A stretch of 64,000 bases of DNA from a virus. Every line of letters begins with the position of its first letter. The stretch's first letter is position 1. Positions 54,191 through 62,613 of this stretch are shown here, in pieces. The position numbers and the translations under genes were made by a program. The stretch spans positions 62,001-126,000 of the IMG/VR virus record IMGVR_UViG_3300026488_000013; one strand, written 5' to 3'. Under the pieces are notes generated by a model that had not been told where the DNA came from, searched no databases, and worked only from the letters and a program-made list of their open reading frames with translations.

Positions 54191-56218
54191 CTATTTTGCG
54201 ATTTCATTAAAAATTTGTCTTTTTGTATTCAAGATTCTACAAATCTTTTCGTCTATAGTATCTTTTGCAATCAAATAGTATATTAATACCGTATCCGATT
54301 TCTGTGATATTCTATGTATTCTATCCTCCGCCTGCTCTAAATCCTGTGGGTTCCACCACAATTCTACAAACAACGATGTATCAGCCGCAGTGAGAGTTAT
54401 TCCTTCTTTTGCGGCCTTTAAAGACAATACTATAATTTTATGCTCAGGATTATTTTGAAATTTATCTATTATTTGTTTTCTTTCTTCCGGGGGCGTATCC
54501 CCGGTTATTTTTAATGGTTTTAATCTACCAAGTTGTTTGTCACTTACTATTTCCTCATATAACCTTTTCTGAACCTCCTTATGATATGCAAAAACCACCA
54601 ATTTAGAATTAGGATATTCCGCAAAATAATTTCGTATCCAATCTATAGCATATTTAGTTTTTATTTCTCCTATTTTCATCCACAATTTATTATATAATAT
54701 CAAGAATATTTCAGGATACTTCTGTGCTATATAATCCATTGCATTCTGAACATCTGTTATATATGAGGGTAGGTATGCACTGGGTCTAATTTCTAATAGT
54801 AGATTTTTTATTTTATCAACGGAATTATAATTTTGTATCTTAAATTGCTCGTATTCTTTTTTATCTTCATCCGATAATTCAACCCAAATAGTTTTAACAA
54901 GTTTATCCGGTAATTGTTTTAATACTTGTTTTTTTGTTCTTCTAATCATTATCGTTGTTCTCAATTTCATATTTATGTCATCTAACATTCTGGAGCCTAA
55001 TATTTTCCAATAACCTCCACGCCCTTTTCGTATGAATTCCATTATCAAATATCTTTGTCTAAATTCCGTTATCGTATCAGCATAATATTTTAAAGTGTCC
55101 GTTATTTCCAGTAATGGTATTAATTCTTCAGGATTGTTTTGAATAGGCGTTCCTGTTATGAGAATTTTTTTATCTATTAATTTTGACAACTCTAATACCG
55201 ATTTTGTTCTTTTAGAGTTTCTATTCTTCAAATAATGAGCTTCATCGGCTATTAACAGATTAAATTTATGTTTCTTCAATAAATCCTTCCAGTATTGTAT
55301 TATGTCGTAATTTATTATTACGAATTTTTTGTTTTTAAATGTTTGCAACCCGTGATAAAACCCGCTCAATGCCGGGTTGGTTCCTTTAAGAATAAGTATA
55401 TCTGTTGAAGGTATTTTAAAGAATTTTTGTATTTCTCTTTTCCAGTTTTCTTTTAATATAGCGGGGGTTATTATTAAAACTGGAAATGTTTTTGTTTTAA
55501 TAGTCCATATTAAAGCTTGAAGAGTTTTTCCGACACCCATTTGGTCTGCCAATAGCACAGAATTATATTCTTTCATTTTCTTATGTATTAGTTTTACACC
55601 GACGCACTGAAATGGAAATAATTTATCTCCACTGGGGAGTATTTTTAAGGGATAACTTTCATCTTTACATTTTTTACTAGAAACTGCGGCGGATTTTTTA
55701 TATTCGTCTAGCAATTTTTCCATAACCAATTCTATCGTGTTTCTAATATCATCATCTAACCACTTTTGTTCTAAAACCAATCTGTAAGTTTTATATGTTA
55801 TTGGCAATTCAATATAACTATCTCGATAGTTATAATAATAATTTTTCCCATTGATAATATAATCCCATATACTTTTCAATTCATCTGTATATTTCAATAC
55901 TCTGGCAAGCTGGGCAGGTGTTAGATTTTTCAATCTTAAAAACATTTTTTCAGTATCAAGTTCCACATTCCTATCCATCTTCAACTCCTCTATTGATGGT
56001 AATTTAATAACACTAAAATTAAATTTGGAAATGAGAAATTTCAAATTTTCGTATTCTTTTTGTGTATAGAGATATATAAGCCACTTCTTTCCTTTTTTAC
56101 CAAAATAAGTATGACTAAACAAGTTTCTTATATTGTTATTAATTTCATCTAAATATTTATTCAACTTTATTGTGAAAATTTTATTTCCAACATACTCTAC
56201 TACACCGGTGGCACTCAT
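54191..56218 (-). CDS. SNF2-family DNA helicase/translocase
   Basis: A 675-residue protein with all SNF2/superfamily 2 motifs: DQMGVGKT (225-232, motif I), DEAH (325-328, motif II), ITGTPIQNNPEEL (III), VVFAYHK (IV), VLSLKAAKEGITLTAADTS (V), and QAEDRIHRISQ (VI). The N-terminal 190 residues are a divergent domain, possibly HARP/SMARCAL1-like in position. Such enzymes translocate on duplex DNA and remodel forks or protein-DNA complexes. Strong ribosome binding site (AAGGAGG). It stands between the primase-like and RNAP beta' genes, suggesting a replication/transcription block. Confidence 0.9.
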   Translation of the reverse strand: MSATGVVEYVGNKIFTIKLNKYLDEINNNIRNLFSHTYFGKKGKKWLIYLYTQKEYENLKFLISKFNFSVIKLPSIEELKMDRNVELDTEKMFLRLKNLTPAQLARVLKYTDELKSIWDYIINGKNYYYNYRDSYIELPITYKTYRLVLEQKWLDDDIRNTIELVMEKLLDEYKKSAAVSSKKCKDESYPLKILPSGDKLFPFQCVGVKLIHKKMKEYNSVLLADQMGVGKTLQALIWTIKTKTFPVLIITPAILKENWKREIQKFFKIPSTDILILKGTNPALSGFYHGLQTFKNKKFVIINYDIIQYWKDLLKKHKFNLLIADEAHYLKNRNSKRTKSVLELSKLIDKKILITGTPIQNNPEELIPLLEITDTLKYYADTITEFRQRYLIMEFIRKGRGGYWKILGSRMLDDINMKLRTTIMIRRTKKQVLKQLPDKLVKTIWVELSDEDKKEYEQFKIQNYNSVDKIKNLLLEIRPSAYLPSYITDVQNAMDYIAQKYPEIFLILYNKLWMKIGEIKTKYAIDWIRNYFAEYPNSKLVVFAYHKEVQKRLYEEIVSDKQLGRLKPLKITGDTPPEERKQIIDKFQNNPEHKIIVLSLKAAKEGITLTAADTSLFVELWWNPQDLEQAEDRIHRISQKSDTVLIYYLIAKDTIDEKICRILNTKRQIFNEIAK

Positions 56219-56245
56219 TCCGACTTTTCCTCCTTAGAAACAGTT

Positions 56246-58954
56246 TTAAATTATTTCCAAGTCCGATATATCCATATCAACATATTCATCTTGTTTAAAC
56301 TCTTTTCTAATCAATTCTTTAATATGAGGGAATAACAAAAATTTCCTTATCGTTTTATCATAATAATTAATCAACAATTTGCCAGTTTCAGTATTGGTTA
56401 AATTATTTTGACCTGTTATATTATTTAAATTAATTTCAAATATTTCTTTCTTAATATCCCTAAAGAAAATATCTGCGGCGGATTTTATCTTAAAGTAATA
56501 ATAGACCATTGCATAAATAACTATTGGAACAAGTCTTCTTATCAACAATTCTATCAATCCGTATTCGTTAATATTTTTATCCATTGCTAATTCATTATAA
56601 AATTTCTCTGTGATTATTATTTTGGTGCCTTTTCTACCTGCTCGGCGGATTGCGATATATTCGTTATATTCCATTCCTTTAAGAACAGATTTAACTATGT
56701 TCTTAGATATTACTTTTTTATATCCAAACTTACCCCTTAATTCCGTATAAAAATCCTTTTGTTTAATATAGAATTCTACATTTCCTTTTTCAGTTAATTC
56801 TTCCATCAAATATTGGAAAATCGTGGATGTTGTTATCCAAAATTTTCTTACCATCCAAAGATGCTCTTTAGAGAAATAATAATCTATTCCCAACAACTTT
56901 CCATTTTCCTTAATTAATTTCGTTAACTCATTATTTGTTTCACCAATTATATCTTCATACGCACGTTCTAATGTTTCCTTCAAATATTCATAAGTAACCT
57001 CAACTTTATCGATTTGAATATCCGGTTCAATATCTTTCCATTCATACTTTTTCATGTCGTTTGAATACAATTCCCTAATCTCGCTATATACATCATCTTC
57101 ATTTCTTATTATTTCATACTTCGAACCTAAATATTTTAATATCGCAGTTTTAATATTAGTATCAAAATTGCTTCCTTTTTTAATTATTTCCCTGGTAACT
57201 ATCCTCATTATACCACTGCGGTCGGTCATTCCATATCTAATTTTTTTAATTTCGATAATACCGTATTCTGATAATTTTCTTATAAACCATCTTATTTCCT
57301 TGTTATCTTTCTTGTGATTCAAAATCTCCGCCGCAAGTCTATTCATAAATTCAGTTTTATTTATTTCATGTTTATCCACATCTGTTCTAAACTCTTTATC
57401 TAACTCACTCAATATAATATTAAATATTTGTTCATACGTCTTTACAAAATTGTTTATACTCCCAATAAAGCTGGATAAGTTTTTAAATATCCCAATGTTA
57501 TTATTATCAATAATAGATAAAGGGGTCGCCTTTCTCCAAGCAATTTCAATATCCCTGTCTAAGTTATTTTTATCTGGTAGATACTCTCTTATCAGTTCAT
57601 CATATATATCAAAATCCAAATCTAATGCTTTAGCAAACGCCGCAGCGGGCAACATCACATTTTTAAATCTTTCCCTATTATACATGTCGGATAATTTCGC
57701 AATATATGTTTCCAAAGATTTTTTTCTTATATCCTCGAAATTTATTTCATTATTGTATTTAACATTAACCAATTTTCCAAATTTATCTTTTATTTCCTTA
57801 TGTTCATTTAGAACTTTTATAACCGAAACAATTATTTCGTTTAAAGAGTTAAATTTTGTATTAGCCAATTTTTCACGAATATAGTTTTCTACATTAAATT
57901 CCGAAATTATTTTTTCAAGAATTAGCAATTTCGATTTATTGTAGGTTGCGAATTCGTGATTAAATTTTTTATTTTCACCATTGTAGAATGAAAATAAAAA
58001 ATTTTTTATTTTTCTTATCCTTATTTCGGCTCTTTTGGTTAAAAATTCATTATTTAATTTTAATTCCTCATTTACTATTTTATTAAATTCTTTTTTTATA
58101 TTTTTTTCTAATTTGGATTTTTTATTTTTTAATATTGAAAAGAATATATCAAACTTTCCATTATTCTTCCTTAAAATTAATAAATTAATTTTATCTCTAA
58201 AGTTGTCCAATATATTGGAATAAATTTTTATAAGGCTTAGTTTTTCACTTTTATTGAATTGATTTCTTTCAATAAAACATCCCATCATTTTTTCTCCTTT
58301 TTCATTAATCACCACGGTGCCGGGTTGCCAAATTAAATTCACAGGATTATCTGCAAAATGCATATCCAACTTTAACCCAAATGCATTAAAATAAATTTCC
58401 GAAATTTTATAAATCGAATTAACTAATTTTTTTATTTTTTTTCTATGAATATTGTTTTTAAATTTTATTCCGTTCATAAATACATATAACCTCAAATTCC
58501 CAGATTTACTTTTTTCTATCCAATAATTTTTTTCTTTCAGGTTTAATATTGATTCTGCAAAAAATTTAGTTGGGGCATATGCCTTTTCCACGGCGCTATC
58601 TATATCAAAAATTAAACAATCAAAATAATCTATTTCGTCCCATTTATTTTTTAACTTAATTTTATTTTTCCAAGTTTCAGGTTTTAACGTCTTACCCTTC
58701 AAAAATAAATATTCATATAGTTTTTTATTTATCTTCTTTCCAAAATTAAACCCATTTAAAATTCCAAACAGCTTTTTAATACCTTTGTTCCTGTTATTTC
58801 TAAAATTAATGGCTCTTAGCAAAATAGCCCAAAACAATGAATCCAATATAGATATTATATTCTTACTAATATATCCTGTAATAAATCCTGTTGTATCTTG
58901 AATCAATCTTAACATCGCCGCACCCTCCTTTTTCTTTTCTTGTTGTTTCCTCAT
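56246..58954 (-). CDS. primase-like protein (archaeo-eukaryotic primase type) with C-terminal helical domains
   Basis: About 902 residues. Near residue 110-210 there is CLIFDIDSAVEKAYAPT, then SGNLRLYVFMNG and LDMHFADNPVNLIWQPGTVV, a pattern like the catalytic palm of archaeo-eukaryotic/prim-pol primases (DxD, a Ser-Gly turn, and a late acidic residue). The usual His of the S-x-H motif is not seen. The C-terminal 600 residues are helical and may include winged-helix domains near 560-680. Two starts have good ribosome binding sites: ATG at 58954 (GGAGGT) and ATG at 58915 (AAGGAGG); a GTG at 58963 is too close to its site. Confidence 0.6.
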   Translation of the reverse strand: MRKQQEKKKEGAAMLRLIQDTTGFITGYISKNIISILDSLFWAILLRAINFRNNRNKGIKKLFGILNGFNFGKKINKKLYEYLFLKGKTLKPETWKNKIKLKNKWDEIDYFDCLIFDIDSAVEKAYAPTKFFAESILNLKEKNYWIEKSKSGNLRLYVFMNGIKFKNNIHRKKIKKLVNSIYKISEIYFNAFGLKLDMHFADNPVNLIWQPGTVVINEKGEKMMGCFIERNQFNKSEKLSLIKIYSNILDNFRDKINLLILRKNNGKFDIFFSILKNKKSKLEKNIKKEFNKIVNEELKLNNEFLTKRAEIRIRKIKNFLFSFYNGENKKFNHEFATYNKSKLLILEKIISEFNVENYIREKLANTKFNSLNEIIVSVIKVLNEHKEIKDKFGKLVNVKYNNEINFEDIRKKSLETYIAKLSDMYNRERFKNVMLPAAAFAKALDLDFDIYDELIREYLPDKNNLDRDIEIAWRKATPLSIIDNNNIGIFKNLSSFIGSINNFVKTYEQIFNIILSELDKEFRTDVDKHEINKTEFMNRLAAEILNHKKDNKEIRWFIRKLSEYGIIEIKKIRYGMTDRSGIMRIVTREIIKKGSNFDTNIKTAILKYLGSKYEIIRNEDDVYSEIRELYSNDMKKYEWKDIEPDIQIDKVEVTYEYLKETLERAYEDIIGETNNELTKLIKENGKLLGIDYYFSKEHLWMVRKFWITTSTIFQYLMEELTEKGNVEFYIKQKDFYTELRGKFGYKKVISKNIVKSVLKGMEYNEYIAIRRAGRKGTKIIITEKFYNELAMDKNINEYGLIELLIRRLVPIVIYAMVYYYFKIKSAADIFFRDIKKEIFEINLNNITGQNNLTNTETGKLLINYYDKTIRKFLLFPHIKELIRKEFKQDEYVDMDISDLEII

Positions 58955-59446
58955 TTTCTCCACCTCCTTTATTTTTTTCTTTTAAAAATTTCTTGACATC
59001 AAACATCATCTACCAAATCAATTATTTCCAAATTTTAAAACAAACAGCAATAATGGAATTCAATCCTCGTCCAACGGTGCTTTAATCACAATAATCAAAT
59101 ATATCCATATTGGTTTTTTATTCTCTCTTATTTAAGTGTAAGATTTTTTTCTTTCTTAGAAATAAATCAATTTTTGTTTATCTGCAAGTTTTCCAAATTA
59201 TTCTGTTTCTACATTTGGGTTATTAATATCTTATTTAATTTCCTTTCATTTAAATGTTTTTATTTTTTCTTAAATATTTTAGTATTTAATTTATTAAAAA
59301 ATTTCTATTTTTGTTTTAAGGCCTAAACTTGTAATTTCATCTTTTATTTATTAAATCCTCTTTTTAAAAATTTTGAAACAAAGCCTTATAATAATTTTAG
59401 TTCTGTTTTTTATTTTTTAAAGAAAAAAAAGTGAAATATATTTTTC

Positions 59447-59568
59447 CACATAATTCTTAAATAACTGTCCTTTCAAGAATTGATTTGTTCCATAAATGTG
59501 TATCATATATAATAAGTATTTCTTTTATTTATATCTTTATCCAATAGATGTATAATTTTATTTGTTTC
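59447..59568 (-). promoter_or_regulatory. conserved intergenic element E1, copy 4
   Basis: Fourth full E1 copy, slightly diverged (TTTCAAGAATTGATTTGTTC). TATAAATA on the minus strand is at 59526-59533, about 570 bases before the primase-like start, a much longer leader than at the other copies. Confidence 0.65.
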
Positions 59569-59636
59569 TATTGCAAATTCAATTTTTAACTCAATTCTCT
59601 ACTTTGTTTTTAAGGAATCAATATTGCATCTCTCCC

Positions 59637-59690
59637 TAAATAATTCTTCTTTCAGGAACTTATTTAAATCACAAATGCATTTCATATTCC
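59637..59690 (-). repeat. degenerate E1 element
   Basis: TAAATAATTCTTCTTTCAGG, then AACTTATTTAAATCACAAAT and GCATTTCATATT, follow the left half of E1 (TAAATAAATATTCTTTCAGA and so on) with several changes. The TATTTATA block and the right half are missing. Confidence 0.5.
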
Positions 59691-59758
59691 AAAACGCTAA
59701 ACAACTTAGTCCAATTAAATAAAATATTTCTATTAATAATAAAATGTTGTTCTCTTCA

Positions 59759-59820
59759 TTATATAGTAGTCTCTTCTTTTATAGTAATTGTATCCAATGG
59801 ATGTATAATTTTGTTTGTTT
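59759..59820. promoter_or_regulatory. conserved intergenic element E2, copy 3
   Basis: Carries TCTTCTTTTATAGTAATTGT, then ATCCAATGGATGTATAATTT and TGTTTGTTT. The right half is closest to that of E1, showing that E1 and E2 share an origin. Confidence 0.6.
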
Positions 59821-59931
59821 TATATGTTAACTCTCATTTGTCTAAGAAATTGCTCAGCAAAATATTATTTAAATTTGTTCAGTAAACTAATAGATTAATT
59901 GCAACGAAATGTTATGGTAAATAGGAATACT

Positions 59932-60007
59932 GTATATTGGTAGATTATATCTCTCTCTTTTTTATAATTATTATAACCCAGATGATATATAATAGTATTT
60001 TGTTTAA
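59932..60007. promoter_or_regulatory. conserved intergenic element E2, copy 4 (diverged)
   Basis: Carries CTCTTTTTTATAATTATTAT, then AACCCAGATGATATATAATA and TTTTGTTT. It lies about 50 bases before the ATG at 60053, a position comparable to E2-1 before the dUTPase gene. This supports a promoter role for E2 in the plus direction at these two sites. Confidence 0.5.
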
Positions 60008-60052
60008 ATGTAAATTGTATTTTCTTTCAAAATATATGGGTAATGGTAATTT

Positions 60053-60460
60053 ATGAGTTTGGAAGACATTGAGATAGCAAAGAAAATCTGGGAAACTAAA
60101 AAAATAAAAGAAAATAAAGTAATAGTTGATAAAAATGGAGAGAAATATGAAATTAGAGTAGTTTTGATAGATAAAAACAATGATGGTTTATGGAAATTTG
60201 CTATAGAATGGAGAAGAATAGATAAAAAACCACAGTGGATAGATGAATGGAGTTATTTCAAAATATTGGAAATAGGCCCGAACAGCTATATAGTATCAGA
60301 ATCAAACATATACGATGATTGCTCAATGCCATATAAAAATGATTTAGAAAAATATTTATCAGAAGCAGATAAAAAACAACTAGAAAAATTATTAGAAGAC
60401 AAAAAAGAACTGGAAGAAATGTTTGACACCGTATGGAGAGAAATAACAGCAATATCTTAA
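60053..60460 (+). CDS. small hypothetical protein before nrdB
   Basis: A 135-residue acidic protein with a beta-rich N-terminal half (ENKVIVDKNGEKYEIRVVLI, then GLWKFAIEWRRID) and a helical C-terminus. It precedes the ribonucleotide reductase gene by 89 bases in the same direction. No family is recognised. No obvious ribosome binding site except a weak GGTAATGG. Confidence 0.65.
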   Translation: MSLEDIEIAKKIWETKKIKENKVIVDKNGEKYEIRVVLIDKNNDGLWKFAIEWRRIDKKPQWIDEWSYFKILEIGPNSYIVSESNIYDDCSMPYKNDLEKYLSEADKKQLEKLLEDKKELEEMFDTVWREITAIS

Positions 60461-60549
60461 TTTCGCTTTTTTCATTTTTTTTTTGTTCCACATGTGTAGA
60501 GTTTTCAGAAAAGGAATGTTTTAATAATTTCCTCCTGTGGAGGGCAGCA

Positions 60550-61683
60550 ATGAACAGAATTAAGAAAAGATTATTTAATCCAGTGGGCAATGATTTTGCA
60601 GATAATCAATCCCCGATATATTTTGGAACTAGTCCCTTAGTAAATGAACCTACCGGGCTTTTTACAATATTTGAACCTCGTGATAGAGATATATACGAAT
60701 TTGTTACGTTACAAAAACAAAGATTTTGGCGAGCGGATGATTACCCAATAGATGCTATTAAAGAAGGGTTTACCCAATTAGACGAAAATAATAAAAAAAT
60801 TTTCGAATACACTCTATCTTTCTTAAGCTTCTTGGATAGTGTTCAAGTAGCAAATATATCAGACTTAAATGTAGTATATAACATGCCCGAGTATAGGTTA
60901 TGGGGAACTGTTCATCAATACTTTGAACATGAACATAGTATTGCTTATTCTAATATATTGGTTGGATTATTTAATAATAATACTGACGAAATTAAGCGAA
61001 TTTTTTATCTAGCTAAAGACCATCCGACACTCAAGAAAAGGAATGAATTGATAGCTAATAATTACCAGAAGTTGTTTGATATTTTCTGGGAAGGTATTAA
61101 GAATGTTTCGGTAGATGATTATGCACGTGCTTTAACGTATGTCTTAGCCGGCACGTATGCAATGGAAGCAATTACGTTTTATATGGGCTTTAAAATAATA
61201 GAATTTTACCAGTTCAAATATGGAATACTTCCCATGACCAACAAGATGATTTCTGAGATAAAAGCGGACGAACTCTTCCATGTTAAGGTCATGGCAACAA
61301 TAATTAATAGAGTTAAACCTTTTATACTCGAACATATCTCTAATGAGGAATTCGACGAAATAGTTAGAAATACATTGAAAGCATACTATGAATCTGATTT
61401 AGAGTTTTATAGAGATATTTTGCAGAGAAATGAATTTGGGATAACAGATAAACAGATTTTTGATTACATAACTTTCTTGACTAATAGGCGTGCTGCCCTG
61501 ATAGGTTTAAAAGACATAGGTCTCCCGAATGTAGATAACCCGTTCAAAGAAATAGACAATTTATTTGGATATTTAGAATCTCATGATAATTCTAATAGAA
61601 AAGATTCTTTCTTTGAATCATCAAGTGCTGCATACATCGCCCAGAAAATAGATGATTCAGCGTTGGACGATTTTGACTTTTGA
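60550..61683 (+). CDS. nrdB: ribonucleotide reductase class I, small subunit (R2)
   Basis: A 377-residue protein, the usual length. Di-iron ligands are all present: D96 (FLDSVQ), E126 and H129 (FEHEHS), E206 (AMEAITFY), E241 and H244 (KADELFH). The radical Tyr is Y133 (HSIAYSNI). Together with the large subunit, which is not in this window, it reduces ribonucleotides to deoxyribonucleotides for phage DNA synthesis. The ATG at 60550 has the ribosome binding site TGGAGG. The open frame reaches back to 60433, but that part overlaps the previous gene and lacks family similarity. Confidence 0.93.
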   Translation: MNRIKKRLFNPVGNDFADNQSPIYFGTSPLVNEPTGLFTIFEPRDRDIYEFVTLQKQRFWRADDYPIDAIKEGFTQLDENNKKIFEYTLSFLSFLDSVQVANISDLNVVYNMPEYRLWGTVHQYFEHEHSIAYSNILVGLFNNNTDEIKRIFYLAKDHPTLKKRNELIANNYQKLFDIFWEGIKNVSVDDYARALTYVLAGTYAMEAITFYMGFKIIEFYQFKYGILPMTNKMISEIKADELFHVKVMATIINRVKPFILEHISNEEFDEIVRNTLKAYYESDLEFYRDILQRNEFGITDKQIFDYITFLTNRRAALIGLKDIGLPNVDNPFKEIDNLFGYLESHDNSNRKDSFFESSSAAYIAQKIDDSALDDFDF

Positions 61684-61902
61684 TTTTTTTCTTATATTCT
61701 ATGTTAATGACACAGAGGAATTTCTTAATATTAAATGAATATATAAAAGTTGAAATGATTTATGAATTGAATTCGACATTTGTAAAAACAAAAATATAAA
61801 TAATGACTTAAAAAATTATAGAAAAATAGAAAAGAAAACTAATATAGAGATTTTATAGGGAAATCTGCGGGCTAAAACCCCGTATCTATGATGTGGAGCA
61901 GT
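61684..61902. other. convergent intergenic region
   Basis: About 220 bases between the R2 stop and the stop of the 236-residue minus-strand gene. It has AT-rich sequence and one G+C-rich structured patch at 61864-61912, listed separately. No T-run terminator is obvious. Confidence 0.6.
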
Positions 61903-61912
61903 TCACATTTTA
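61864..61912 (+). ncRNA. possible degenerate omega-RNA-like 3' end
   Basis: TGCGGGCTAAAACCCCGTA forms a six-pair hairpin (one G-U), followed by TCTATGATGTGGAGCAGTTCAC. The terminal GGAGCAGTTCAC resembles the GGAG(T/G)AGTTCAC end of IS200/IS605 omega-RNAs and right ends. The G+C patch stands out sharply from its surroundings. The last bases overlap the minus-strand stop codon at 61903. It might instead be a bidirectional terminator without a T-run. Identification is weak. Confidence 0.3.
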
Positions 61913-62613
61913 TACTTTAAATTTCTTATTGCATCGATTAATTCTATTACAAAACTCAAATTTCTATAGTATGGAACCTCTAGGATTTTATCTAATTCGC
62001 CATCTTTAATATCATATCCAAATATTTTATTTATTGCTCTTTTTATTATATATTTGGCTATATTGCTGCTTGTTATATCATCCTCATACTCGAATTCATA
62101 TATTATATCTTTATAATTTTCAATTTCATTTACTAGAATATCTTTCAAAATCTCTATAATTCTGTTATAAAATCTTTCATCTATAATTCTCTTCATCAAT
62201 GATTTTATTTTGAAAATTCCCTCGGTATGAGGGGATAATAATATTTTTGTAATATTTGTAGGAATATTTCCGAATTTTCTGTTAAAATACTCTTCAATCA
62301 AATACTCGAACTCTTTTCTAAGATACTCATTTTCAACCCAATTTATGTATTTGAGTTCCACTATAAGCTCCATTATATCTTTTCCATTTTTATCTTCTAT
62401 AATTTCTTTATCAGATATGATATAAATGTTAAAGTCATTGACTATTGGTGTGTCCTTTTCTATATTTATTATTGGCTCTAAATATATAGCATATATCTTT
62501 GTATTATTATCTGTTTTATATTTTTTATCTATTTTTGTCACGATTTTGACGGTTCTAGCCATCATAACCGATATATTTCCGTAGAAATATGAAAAAAAAT
62601 TAATATAAAGCAT
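61903..62613 (-). CDS. possible DNA polymerase C-terminal piece, or hypothetical protein
   Basis: A 236-residue protein overlapping the end of the polymerase palm/fingers gene by 14 bases, in a +1-shifted frame. Early text YFYGNISVMMARTVKIV stands where motif C (YGDTDSxYVxxDKV) would be expected, but the catalytic Asp residues are absent. Later parts show faint resemblance to the T4 polymerase palm and thumb (YLEPIIN, then TSSNIAKYIIKRA compared with MEPMID and TANDIAKY). If it is the polymerase C-terminus, it lacks the second catalytic motif as read. Starts at the MM of VMMARTV are possible. Function uncertain. Confidence 0.5.
   Translation of the reverse strand: MLYINFFSYFYGNISVMMARTVKIVTKIDKKYKTDNNTKIYAIYLEPIINIEKDTPIVNDFNIYIISDKEIIEDKNGKDIMELIVELKYINWVENEYLRKEFEYLIEEYFNRKFGNIPTNITKILLSPHTEGIFKIKSLMKRIIDERFYNRIIEILKDILVNEIENYKDIIYEFEYEDDITSSNIAKYIIKRAINKIFGYDIKDGELDKILEVPYYRNLSFVIELIDAIRNLKYKM

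Larger units (their letters stand above)
58955..60052. other. large divergent intergenic control region
   Basis: About 1.1 kb without a gene, between divergent blocks. It holds one full E1 (59447), a degenerate E1 (59637), and two E2 copies (59759, 59932), so it is the densest repeat site in the window. The stretch 58985-59440 is a very T-rich leader with no recognisable feature. This is the best candidate in the window for a replication origin or master promoter region, although no AT-rich iteron with fixed period is proven. Confidence 0.65.

Noticed and set aside
58964-59446. tRNA or small RNA in the T-rich leader
   Set aside because: No cloverleaf, no G+C-rich stems and no T-loop sequence could be found.
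8158-60007. E1/E2 elements as a CRISPR array
   Set aside because: Copies are tens of kilobases apart or irregularly spaced, about 60-120 bases long, and lack regular spacers.
60433-60549. Extended N-terminus of ribonucleotide reductase R2
   Set aside because: It overlaps the previous gene, has no family similarity and is hydrophobic noise; the ATG at 60550 has a good ribosome binding site.
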